Positions 1 through 10,725 of a DNA stretch of 64,000 nt are shown piece after piece; the first letter of the stretch is position 1, and every line of letters begins with the position of its first letter. The stretch is from Mycteria americana. Its lineage: Eukaryota > Chordata > Aves > Ciconiiformes > Ciconiidae. The DNA is taken from assembly GCF_035582795.1 (NCBI RefSeq), contig NC_134368.1:4277501-4341500 (forward strand). Direction: 5' to 3'. The notes under the pieces are model-generated. The model saw nothing but the letters and a program-made list of their open reading frames with translations, ran no database searches and had not been told where the DNA came from. A program made the translations under genes and the position numbers.

Positions 1-59
1 GTTCACGGGATGAGTAGGAAATTATTGTCATGCCTCTACAGCTGTCCTAGGAGAAAGCA

Positions 60-560
60 AAGAGAAAGATTAAATGGTCAATTATGGCAGAAGGTCACAG
101 CTCAGTGCTTAGTCCCAGGCGTGCTGTGCTGGTTAATGTGCTGATACATGGCTTGGAAATAGAGGCAGATGAATCTGCTGATGACACAGAACTAAATTTA
201 GGTAGTCAAAAGCAAGGAGGAACTTCAGAGACACCTAAACAACCCAAGGGAATTAGCATCACCATAGCAGAAGAAATTAAGCACTGATACAATGCAAACT
301 AACACAGAAGAGAGGAGAAATAAAGCAAATCCTGATCTGGACAGGATTCTCAGATAACCTGTGCCTGGTTGAGAGTGACACCTCTGTATCAGGACAGACA
401 GTTCAATACAAACCTCTTTTCACTCTATAATTGCAGTCAAGAAAGCAAACAAAAGTTTTATAAATACTGGGATGCTGACTAATACTGATAGCGCCTTCAC
501 ATAAAAATCAATGTGTAGTCCTCAAAAAAATATTGGCAAAGTTACTCAGATGGTGGTAAC
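60..560 (+). repeat. Old CR1/L3-like LINE fragment (reverse transcriptase region)
   Basis: The text around 130-230 (gctgatacatggcttggaaa, then gctgatgacacagaactaaa) follows the CR1 family stretch encoding the end of the reverse-transcriptase palm (…DLE…ADDTKL). The piece near 435-475 (gcagtcaagaaagcaaacaa) follows the later AAVKKANK-like segment. Divergence is high, with stops and indels, so this is a dead ancient copy. The short open frame at 84-287 is part of it and not a gene. Boundaries are approximate. Confidence 0.5.
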
Positions 561-1302
561 TGGGATCCAGGACCTAGAGACAGCTGAGTTCACTGGGAGA
601 GACTAAAAAACATTTGCATTATTTATAACACAAATAAGGGGGGTATTTTGCAAAAGCATATGAAATAATACAGACTGTTTGATGTCACAGGATGCAGAAG
701 ACTGCAGGTGTGCTGGGACTTGCTGTCCTGCAGATTCAAAATGAAAACAGCTCCTGGGATTAGGTTACCTGGCCAGCTCTCCTTCCAGAGGAGGCTAATG
801 AGCACAGCAGCGAGCCTGCATCGCCTTCCCGCCCTACCATCAATATAGCATCTCAGTGGGCCATGGCATGGCAGGACCTGCTCCCGCTGTCAAAAAGAGG
901 TGGTTTTTTTTAGCACAGATCCCTTCGTCTCAGTGCCTGTCATCTAAAAATGCCAGATGGACATTGACGGTGGCAACCCCTCTGGAGCCCCGCGTCTCCC
1001 TGGTACAGGCTGTTTGCTTCTGAGAGCTGCAAAGCCACAGAAGTGCTGCTGCTCTGACCAAATGCAATTTTTAGATGCTTGATCATAAGCACCGGCCCTT
1101 TTCCAGAAAGTCAAAACTTCTGGTAGCAACAGCCATCTGAAAAGTTCGACAGCTTCTCTGCGTATTTTGAGTCATTCACGGAGGGGCAAAGATACGCTTT
1201 GCTGGCTCTTTTTTTTTCTGTTGTAGGCACTTACTGGTGGATCTGCTCTCAATTTTCTCGCTTCATGTATGATTATTTAACTTTCTGCACTGATGAGTTC
1301 GG

Positions 1303-1366
1303 ACAGGGAGTTGGACTCGATGATCCTTATGGGTCCCTTCCAACTTGAGATACTCTATGATTCTGT
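1303..1366 (+). repeat. CR1 3'-end fragment
   Basis: The order is ggagttggactcgatgatcc, then gggtcccttccaact, then the tail tactctatgattctgtg. This is the standard CR1 3' end (GGACT.GATGATC…GGTCCCTTCCAAC…TCTATGATTCT). The element is heavily 5'-truncated and lies in the plus orientation. Confidence 0.85.
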
Positions 1367-3185
1367 GTGGGTGCGATCAAAATGTTGAAATCCCTCTTGT
1401 ACTTGGCAGGGAACTCAACCCACTGGGGTGTCTCTGGCTTAATCTGGTGGGATTTTGTGATGTCCATGTCACATTAGGTCTTCAGCAGGTCCTTGAGTGC
1501 TGTGTCTGTCCAGTAGAGACACAAGACAGCTTTCCAGATCCTGGCACTGCTGTATCCTTTGGCCTCATCCCATCTCTGTGCCAGGGCAAGACCAGAGGTG
1601 GTCTGTCACCTTTGCTCTTGAGCTGGAGAGATACATAGCATGGGAGATGATGGGGAGAAAGGACTGGGGAGTGCATCACCAAGGGCAGTGCCCATGTTAT
1701 GAAAGGCCCCGATTAGGCAGGAGAGCTCACTGGCCCCACTAGTCCCAGTGTGACCATCCCAGCCAGGGGGTCACACACCCCTCTTGGGATTTGGTAGGGC
1801 GGTTGTCTCCAAGCTTGCTCACCCTGGTTGCCCGTGTGTTGCTTGGGCTATGGTGCAAGGAGACTGTACATCTTGCGAAGGTTAATGAATTCCAGGTCAT
1901 TAGTGTGGCTGTGGTGGAGGGATGGTGGCCTGGAGCAGATGTCCTTGCTATGGTGGCGTTGAGGCTTAAATTGCATGCTGGGGAAGGGGGTTTGGGAGTG
2001 GGGAGGTTTTCCAAATCCCTGCATGAATGAAGGGTATTCTGACCACGATCAAGATTTTTAAAGTGGGTAGAGAGAGGAAGAGAGATGCTGATGTGGTTCA
2101 TAACACTCCTGTTTAGAAAGAGGTCTGAGCCAGACACGACTGAGAGATGCAAAGCATTAGGAGAGATCAGCTGCAGGATCAGTAGACTTTAATATGGGAG
2201 TACTTACAGGCAACCCTCCCGGCAGATCAGAACAACTTTAAGATTTATATTTATTCCCTTTGGAGTTAATTTAACCACCCTAGATCAGGGCGCTTTCCAC
2301 TTAAGTGCTGCATTTTGGGCCTCTATTGAACTACAACTATTTTAGATCAGAGCAACAGCCTTTCAGAAATCGCAACAATTTTCTTCCTCTTAGCTTAGAG
2401 TCATTAAGGAGGAGGATAAAGAGAAGGAGAAGGCCATGAGAAATGAAGTTGTGCACCTCAGCAGCAAGAGGCAATCAGTGTCATACCAGTCACAGGTGAT
2501 AAGGGACAAAGAAGATGGAGGTGCGGTACCCACGTAAGCCAACCTCTGCTTTTATATAGCTGATCAGATATCTCTGCTTGCTTTGCTTGAAAGCAACGGT
2601 TTCCAAAGAGAAAAGAATGGGGAGAAGTTATGGAGAACAAAAAGGGAGAGAAAAATAGGTTTTTCTGAATAGCTCTGTACATACATAGAAATATGAAAGC
2701 ACTTTTATCATAAACTTCAATTACAATAAAGACCATTTTACATATTCACTGGGGAGGTCTGATGATGATGTATTAGCAGAAAAGTGACTCAGTCTATGTC
2801 TAGATTCTTCTGAGTACACCCCATTTATTTTCCACTTTTAATGACAAATTTCACTTTCAGCCATCAGCAATTTGTTTCTAGCTGATGATATTTACATGCC
2901 TTTTGTTTTGGAGTGAGTTGAGAAAAATCCAAACGAGACTGGCATTTTGGGGTAACTTTCTCCATTATCTGTGCAAATGCTGTTTGAGCCCTCCAAATGA
3001 CTCCCAGACCCTGCTGAGCTCGGAAACACGAGCTCTGGGAGATGTTGGCTGTCACCCATGTGGGGTGTCCTGGAGAAAGGGGTCGCAACCAGCTCCTGCT
3101 GTGCACCGCTGACTCCTCTCCTCTCTCCTGGTACCCGCCTTGATGAGACTCAGACAGTAAATATTGGGGTGTCAGGGTGGGAAGG

Positions 3186-3229
3186 TATGTTGGAAGTACG
3201 TTGGAAGTGCCTTGGAGGTACGTTGCTTG
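3186..3229. repeat. Imperfect 11-bp tandem repeat, about four copies
   Basis: The unit is close to TTGGAAGTACG and repeats with an 11-bp step (atgttggaagt, acgttggaagt, gccttggaggt, acgttgcttga). Substitutions distinguish the copies. Confidence 0.7.
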
Positions 3230-3824
3230 ACCTCGGTGCCCTTTTTGTTGCTGGCCGTTCTGATGACAGGACAGATGTAATGAAGAGCTATAACCAGCCA
3301 GAACAAAGTCGGGTGATGAAAACTTAGGTCATTAATGATTTATGGCCAACTTTGGGGTGCAGGGTGTGCCGACCTTCAGAGCAGATCTGAAATGAAACAA
3401 CAGGGACTGTGTTTTCCCCTTGATATAAACAAATCAAAACCAGCAGGGAAGAAGAGTATTTTTACTTTTTTTATTATGTTTTTAATATTTTGGACAGCAG
3501 CCAATGTTTCTCAATGAAGTGTCTTTAAAAAATGTGCCCAGCCAGCTCTGAGGCTGTTTGAGGGGTGTACGTATGGCTGCTCTGCAGCCTGATAAGAGCT
3601 GTTTCTTCTAAGGCTATTCAGAGCCTCTAATCACACCCTCCTGTTGCTTCTCTCCAGAACAAAATGATCACTGTAAAGCTCTGTGCTCTGCATGTCATGG
3701 AAAAAAGGATGGCATTTCTCACTGGAGCCTCAGAGGAATTTAGCCCGACACAAATGGTAGCCTACAAAAAAAGCATCTCCTAAAGAGGAGAGCTGGAAGC
3801 CTTACACATATGTGATCTATTTTC

Positions 3825-4300
3825 CACAGAACCATAGCCTTGAGGAATAAACGAGGTTGGAGGTCTCTATTTCAGCCCCTTGCTCAACATTGGGCCAACC
3901 TCAAGGTCGCTCAGGGTCTTGTTCAGTCTAGTTTCAACTGTCTCCAAGGATGGAGGGTGCACAGCCTTTCTGGACCCCTGGTCCAGATCTGCACTGTACT
4001 CAGAGGAAATTATTTTTTCTTTGTATCTAATGGGAATTTCCCTTGTTGAGCATTAAGCCCATCACCTCCAAGGGGAGCCTGGCTCTGTCTTCTCTGCAAC
4101 CCCATTACAGCAGTGCAAGCAGATGCCCACCTAAAACCTTCTTTTCTCTAGGCTGGATGAACCCAGCTCCCTCAGCATCTCCTTGTGTGCATGCTCCAAA
4201 CTCGTGACCACTACCATGGCCTCCTCTGGACTCACTTGTCCAGGTCCCTTTGCACGGCAGCCCGGCCTTCCTGCGAATCGACAACCCTCCCCAAACTGGT
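3825..4300 (-). repeat. Diverged CR1 LINE fragment, minus orientation
   Basis: The segment begins with a decayed tail (cacagaaccatagcc), continues through gaggttggaggtctc and ccaaggatggagggtgcaca, and later reads ctctaggctggatgaaccca and cctcctctggactcac. These keep the order of the CR1 3' region read in reverse complement. Open frames across it are remnants or chance. The 5' limit is uncertain. Confidence 0.8.
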
Positions 4301-5309
4301 GGAACCCAGGGACATCTAGAGATCTGCAGATGCATCAGGTTCAATGCCCAGATGTCTCCCCTGGATGGGGAAGCAGAATACTTGTTTAACTTTTCTTTTC
4401 CTTGATGAATTATTTATGGCCTATGCAAATGCGAAGGTCAATTTTTTTTCTTTTTACTTTTTTTTTCCTTTTCTTTTCAAATAGTGATGATATTCTGGCT
4501 GCTGTGTTTGATCTAAGACTCTCAAAGCAAGAGGTTCATCCAGCTCCTCTTTCAACCTCTCTCATAGTGAGCTGCAGAGCAGGAAGCCTTTTTCTCCTTT
4601 GTTCTGCACTCAGCTGAGAGATTCCAATTTCATTTGAAGATGTTTCCAAATCCTTTTTCAGTTATTTTGGTACCTGATTCCTCCATTAGATATTACCTCT
4701 TGAAGAGACCTAAGGGTTGGAATATTTTTAAGCTACATTAGGTATTTCTAACCTAGTGCAATTATGGATTTTGTTTTTTCATATTTACCTAAATTATTAA
4801 TAGGAGTAAGCTAATTCATGCAAAGCCTGAGTTGTAGCTGTTCACTGCCCATGACTTCTTTTTTCTGTGTTGCTAGCAGTATTTTTAGGAATACATTGGC
4901 ACAAACACAATTTTCTTGTTTAAAATAAATACATGATCCTTTTACTTTGCAGTTGCCTGTCACATGGACTTTTGCTATTAGGCTGTCCATTGCTCCCATG
5001 GAAAAAAGTATTTGATCTAGTGAAGCTGGCATGTGACGTATACTGTACACGGTATCCATACATTAATGGCCTTTGCAAATTCCTCTCCAGTGATATAATC
5101 CATTAGTCTTCCTCTTCTCTTTCCCATATAGTAGTCAATATTGCCTTCTTTTATGAAGGTTTCATAATGTTTACAGTCTTGTGTCTAATATTCAGCAGTC
5201 CATCCTGAAAAACTTCCTATCTCTCTAAGCTGTCATGGGATAAGGTAAAAGGTCTTCTGCTTTAATAACTGGTGGAATAAACAGAGACGAAGCAAAAAAA
5301 AAGTATGAT
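4301..5309. other. Non-coding AT-rich stretch
   Basis: T-rich tracts occur near 4441-4480. No gene or recognised repeat is seen. The open frames are short and composition-driven. Confidence 0.55.
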
Positions 5310-6230
5310 TAAACAGTCTTTTCTCACAGTGGAGGAAGGCTATTAGAAATTTTCTTAAGGTAGTGCTGGGTCCCATAATAGTCACTGTATTCCAAAAAGA
5401 TCTGGGAAAAGGTGTAAACAGGGTGGTGACAGTTTGCTGACAACCTTCATTATTCACGGTAGTCAAAGCTAATGCTAAATGTGAATATTTGGGGAAGACA
5501 TGTCATGATATTGGATTAGCAGGTGGTGACTTTAATACTGATGAATGCAAAGTAATGTAGATGAGGAAAAATCTATGCATAGGTGGTCATGCACTCAAAA
5601 ATAGTCATTAGCGTTCAGGAAAGAGATGCTGAATCTTTGTGAATAGCTGAAATGGGAACCTCAGCTCTGTGCTCGGCAGTGGTCAAAAGGGCCAATAAAA
5701 TGTAGGAATTACTAGGAATAGAATTGAGAATAAAGAAAAATATTGTTATGCCATGTGCATGATGATATTATGAACTTAATGATATCCCTGGTGGAACTAC
5801 AACTGAAATAGTCAGGTTAACTTTGGCCACACACTCTGAAAAAGGATATAATAGACCTAGAAAAGGTCAAGGGAAGAAGAGCATTAAGAGGTCTGGAGAA
5901 ACTTCGTATTCAGATATGTTAAATAGGATAAGACTCCTTCATTGGAAAAGAGGTGGTGAGGATGGACATGGTGGTCTATAAACCGTGAATTAATTACACC
6001 CATCTACAGACAGCAGATAGGGAGCAGTTATTCATCTCATGTCAGAGTTCGAAACGGGGAAGCAACTGGGCAGCCTGTCTACAATGAACAGAAGTTATTG
6101 CCACAGGGTAGCTTAGACACTGAACGTAGAGGTGGAATAAAAAGCGGATTAGAAAAATTCGCTGATCTGAGGCCCATTGGTGACCAATTCTTTACATGCC
6201 CTGAGTGTCAAAATCTAATTCCTTGGCTTA
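5310..6230 (+). repeat. Ancient CR1/L3-like LINE copy, about 0.9 kb of 3' ORF2
   Basis: Landmarks of an old amniote CR1/L3 lineage appear in order: a stretch like GSVLGPI…VFQKDLEKG (5360-5420), gaatgcaaagtaatgtagat (5545), taggaattactaggaataga (5704), ctgaaaaaggatataataga (5837), agaagagcattaagaggtct (5875), and ggaaaagaggtggtgaggat (5944). Stops and indels are frequent, so no protein is made. Divergence is far greater than in the avian CR1 tails elsewhere in the window. Confidence 0.75.
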
Positions 6231-6455
6231 AAGAGAAGACAGATAGAGAGAGAGACCTCTCAGGCTGTCAGTTAGGTTCCTTTCTCTGCTAATAAATCCC
6301 TCCAAAATAAATACCTAAATGAAAAGAGTAAAAAAATAACTTGTCTGGCCAATTTCCACCGGCTAAAAATAGCTCAGGGGCCCTTGATAGAAAAATGTAA
6401 TGCAAAGAAAATGGACACTAAAAATAAAGTAAGAAATAAACAAATTAGCCAGCCA

Positions 6456-6532
6456 GAGGAGAGGAGAGGAGAGGAGAGGAGAGGAGAGGAGAGGAGAGGA
6501 GAGGAGAGGAGAGGAGAGGAGAGGAGAGGAGA
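6456..6532. repeat. Perfect pentanucleotide microsatellite (GAGGA)15
   Basis: Fifteen uninterrupted GAGGA units occupy 6456-6530, plus two extra bases. The plus strand is pure purine. Both strands read open through it only because the unit has no stop, giving spurious Glu/Arg/Gly-type and Ser/Pro/Leu-type frames. A perfect array of this length is likely to vary in length between individuals. Confidence 0.98.
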
Positions 6533-7374
6533 CCTTTGCCTCCAGGTTCCTTTGTGTCAGCCTCAGCACAGTATTTTCTCCTTACAGCAAAACAGGTGCA
6601 ATCTTTGGGCAATATTTTGAGCTCAGCAGGACTTGCCAAGTCAGGCAGAAAAACATTTATTTTTAAGGCCAGACAGCATATTTTGATAATTTAGCCTGAC
6701 CTCCTGTATAAGCAGGGCAGGAGAGCAAATTTTTACATCAAGCCCATTACTTCTCCCTGAGACAGAGCATGCATTATAAAATAATTCTCTCTTTTTCTTC
6801 TCTCCTAAGTTTTGCATTTCAAGATCCTCTCACATTTTTGAGAAAATATGTTCCAGTTGTTACTTACGCCCTGTGATCACTTTGTTTTTTAATTTTAATT
6901 TGCCTAGCCTCAGCTGCCTGCCAGTGGATTTACTAGTCCTTTGCCTGTCGAAGGAAAGCATCCTGCTTACCCAGATCCCAAGAGGTCACTGCTGTCGATG
7001 TGGTCTGCAGAGAGAGGAGCTCAGCTGAAGCATGTCTGACTCTCAGGAGCAGCACTGTGCCAGAGGAAGGATGATCATTTAGAGGCTAACAGGAGAAAGT
7101 GGAGGCTGGAAAGAAAAGCTAAACCATGTCTACTAGTAAATTAATCAGTGGGGGAATGTTTATTCTTTTTTACAGGCAGTTTGTTAGCACAGTCGTTCAT
7201 CCTTGCTCAGTTTTAAAAGCTGGAGGTGGGGGTAATACCCATAGTGCAATCGTCAATAGGTGGCCAATTCACAAAACTTGAAAAAACCTTTTTCTAATTC
7301 CTTGGGGGTAGGGTAGGGAAGAGAACATATGGAACAATATAGAATAGGGAATGATATGGCTCATAGGAACCTCA
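6533..7374. other. Non-coding stretch
   Basis: No gene or recognised repeat is seen between the microsatellite and the next CR1 fragment. Confidence 0.5.
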
Positions 7375-7510
7375 GAAGGCTTAAATTGCCCCACCATCTG
7401 CAACAGGATCCGTCCTATCTAAAATGCTACCTAAGACAAATATTTGCCTGAACTCCAGTGATGGAGAATCCACATCCTTTCTGGGCAACCGATTTCAGTA
7501 GTGGAATATC
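7375..7510 (-). repeat. Ancient CR1/L3-like fragment, minus orientation
   Basis: The text caccatctgcaacaggatcc, then ctccagtgatggagaatcca and ctttctgggcaaccgattt, matches in order the reverse complement of the CR1/L3 3' region (…CTCCAGTGATGGAGATTCCAC…GGCAA…TTCCAG). It is a short, decayed copy. Confidence 0.65.
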
Positions 7511-10149
7511 AGAAAATTCATTATTGATTTCTGCATCACCCACGTGGTGATTCAGCAGCTGCACTCAACATGCTGACTTTTGGGTAGTAGCTTCTGCCTC
7601 AGGAGGACATGGGACACAGCCTGGGTATGAAGTTAGCCACAGACAGAAGAGTGCTTTTGCCCAGAAAGCACAAAAAAGTATTTGAAGGATAAAATCTATA
7701 CATATTTATATGCGTATCTCTGTTTATCTATGAAGACATATCAATTTATACAAATATATGAATATATGCCTATATAAAAACATATTTATACACTGTCAAA
7801 ACCCCCATATCCTAAAGCTTTGAGAAGCAACATTTAAACTTGCAAGCCTAAAACAGGTTAGAAAGAAAAGCGCCACAGCAATCAAAGTTAAATTGGATTT
7901 GTACTGTGAATCATCGGTTGAAGACTCTAGTAATAAACATGCATAAAACAATGGCAATTTACTCACAGATTAACATTAGTGCTGTCAAGGTAGCAAGCCT
8001 TTTAAACCCATAAAACTACCTTGCTGTGATAAAAACAGGGTTACCCAAGGGCATTCCCTTTTTCCAATAATTTGTTGAGAAATTCCAATCTGTGTCAAGG
8101 CAACTTGTAAATGACAAAGAGCTTTTGGGATAACTCAATGTAAGTATAGTTTTACCTTGCGTGTTCTAATCGATGCATGCTGGGCTTTGGGCTTTTCGGG
8201 GTCTTTTCTCGTGTTCTTGTCAGGTTTCTGTATTTCAAACAACTTCTGTGAAACTCTGGAAATGGAAACTCTCCGTTTCACAAGAAGAAAGGCCCTTGCA
8301 ATGGTATTCCTCTTCTGACCATGCCACCTGAAGCCTCCTGGCCATGGACAGGGCTAGGCTTTGGGACCTTCTCTTTCCAAAAACACCCTCCTGCCAGAAC
8401 AGAGCTCAAATTTCTCATCCATGTGTTTTTCTGTCAGGCTTGACAGCAACCACAGATGTCCTTGGAGGCAGCAGTGGGGTTTGAACAGGCAATGCTGTGT
8501 CTCTGAGCAGTGATGCTGCTACTTATTATGGCCAGATTTCAATGAGATTTCAGAATCAACTACAGCTCTTAGGGAATCTTTTTTTCCATGCAGAAGGTAG
8601 CAGCTGTGGAGGAAGGAATAATAAATATTCATCCCTGGAGCTGGATTGGGCCTTGATTTTTCTTTTAAATACCCAAATGCTTTCTTTAAGGTCTTAGTGA
8701 GATTTTTTTTAGTATTGGTCAGCTGGACCTATCATGGGCAGAGTCCCTGCCTTGCTTCAGTCTTTTTGAAGGTAAAGGAAAGAAATGCAGAATTTCTGAA
8801 CTGTGTGAAATGTCCTGCTTGAGGCTGTGTTGTGAAAATGAAATTGGAGAGCTGGGCATAATAAAAGGAAGATAATGTTTCCAGAAAGTGCATAAAAAAT
8901 ATTTTTGATGTCTACACCCTACCCTCCAAACCCCAAGACATCTATTATCCACCAGCATTGCACACAGGAGATCTTTAAAGTTAGATAAATTTGGTTTATT
9001 GAACTGAACAGAACTGAACATTTTGCTCTGAACCCTTCTTTTCTGGCCTCGTGGGACTTCAGGATAGGTTACTGTCTCTGACTTGTCCTTCCCACCCACT
9101 TGGCAGGACTCTGTCTCCCAGGATGCCGCAGGGACTGGGTGGTGTGACCCATCCTGCAAGTCAAGCGTTGATCTGACTTTTGATGATATGTTAAACCACA
9201 GTAAATATTCTGTTCCCTGGGGAAAAAGCGGGGATCAGGGCTTCAATTTCTGCCTGTTCTTTGCCCAACATTTACTTCTCCTCCCAGCTTACAGATCAGG
9301 TCCTTCTGCATATTCCTGAGTCAATTTTGCACAACAGGTTTTATGTCCTACTTCCTGGCCATGTACAGATGTCTTGGATAGCCTAGGATGGCTCAAATGG
9401 CATGAAACACCTATATTCAGGCAACATTTTTTTTTGGCCTATATCTCCATAATGGTGTTTAAACATCTGGCTCATACGTGGGCACCTTATTGGAGTGGAG
9501 AAGTCTTAATCTGTCAGCTGAATCCCACTGAAGGTACCTAGGAAAAGCAAACCTACTGGTCAGTGGCTTTAATGTCACCATGCATGATCTGTGTCTCCAT
9601 GGAGGGATATTCGGAGGTCTGAACGTGGAAAAGAAATTGAAACCTTTGCACAAGATGACTGAAGTTTCTTGGGAAATCTCTGGGCAGCTGCTGGCTCCAG
9701 CTACAAGCCTGTCCTCTGTAGAAAGATCTAAAGTCAGTCTCTTCAGGAGGTGGTTTTCAATTTCTGAGAGGTGTTCAGTAGCAGAAATTTCCCTGTGGGA
9801 ACTGGCACACGGCAATGTCAAAATGGTATGACCTTGTTCATCTAATGTGCATTGGAGACTAACCTTGAGTTTTCTATATATATATATATTCTAATTTTAG
9901 CCTATGAGCAGAGAAATGAACGATCTAACTGTGGCACTGATGGGCTACCCAATGTCCAGATGAAGGGGACATAAAAATGGCTGTACCGGCTTGGAGCCTG
10001 GGTCCTTCTAGCTGAGTCCCCGCTCTCTGACGATGGAAACTTTGGGAGGGATAGAGGGAAAGAAAAAGCCTACAGTGAAATATCCCTTGAAATATTCTCC
10101 CAGCTGACAACAATTGGTGCCTCAGGGACTTCTCAGCTCAGAGATTATA
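7511..10149. other. Non-coding stretch with TA-rich tracts
   Basis: TA-rich sequence lies near 7690-7790, and a TA dinucleotide run of about 7.5 units sits at 9875-9889. The open frames at 8719-9159 (minus) and 9459-9821 (minus) show no recognisable domain and compete with frames on the other strand. No gene is supported. Confidence 0.55.
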
Positions 10150-10725
10150 TATATGTTTCCAAAAGCCCTTGATGGACTTTTCTGTCATGAAGGCACCTAA
10201 TTGCTGTTCTAACCCCTATAGACTTTTGGCAGATGCAATATCTCATGGTGATGAGTTCCACCATTTAAATATGCACCATGTGAAGAATTACCTCATTTTG
10301 TTCATTTTAATAATTGGGTTTGATGTCATTTAGTTCTTGTATTATGAGAAACAGTGAACAATCATCCACTATTCGTCTTCTCCCTGACACTCCTGATTTT
10401 ATAGATCTCCATTGTGTTCCTTCTCAGTCATCTCTCTTTTCCAGGAAAGTGCCCTTTGATTTAATTGTTCTTTGGATGGAAACTATCCCATATCTTTGGT
10501 CATCTTTGTCAGCCTTTTCTGAACCCTTTCTAAGTCCATTCTATCCATTTTGAGCTGGCTAATCAGAAAAGCAAACCGTAGTCAAATTACAGGTACATCA
10601 TAGATTTATTCAGAGGTGCAAAGATATTTTCAAGGTTATTCTCCATCTCTTCCGTTCTCCATCTCTTTCCCAAAATTCCCTAACATGCAGTTTTCCCTGG
10701 TGACTGCTATCAAATATTGGTCCAA
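10150..10725 (-). repeat. Ancient CR1/L3-like LINE copy, minus orientation
   Basis: Read in reverse complement, the order fits the old CR1/L3 ORF2 end and 3' region. On the plus strand: ttctaacccctatagactt, gtgatgagttccaccattta, tctccattgtgttccttctc, tcagccttttctgaaccctt, tgagctggctaatcagaaaa, cagaggtgcaaagatatttt. Frames are broken. The short plus-strand open frames here are chance products. Confidence 0.7.

Larger units (their letters stand above)
561..3824. other. Non-coding stretch downstream of ADRA1D
   Basis: Apart from the CR1 tail at 1303-1366 and the small tandem repeat at 3186-3229, I see no gene, RNA gene or recognised repeat. Open frames here are short, overlap on both strands and match nothing I recognise. 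Confidence 0.6.

Noticed and set aside
6363..6639. Three overlapping frames with repeated Glu/Arg or Ser/Pro/Leu across the GAGGA array
   Set aside because: They are translations of a microsatellite without stop codons, on both strands.
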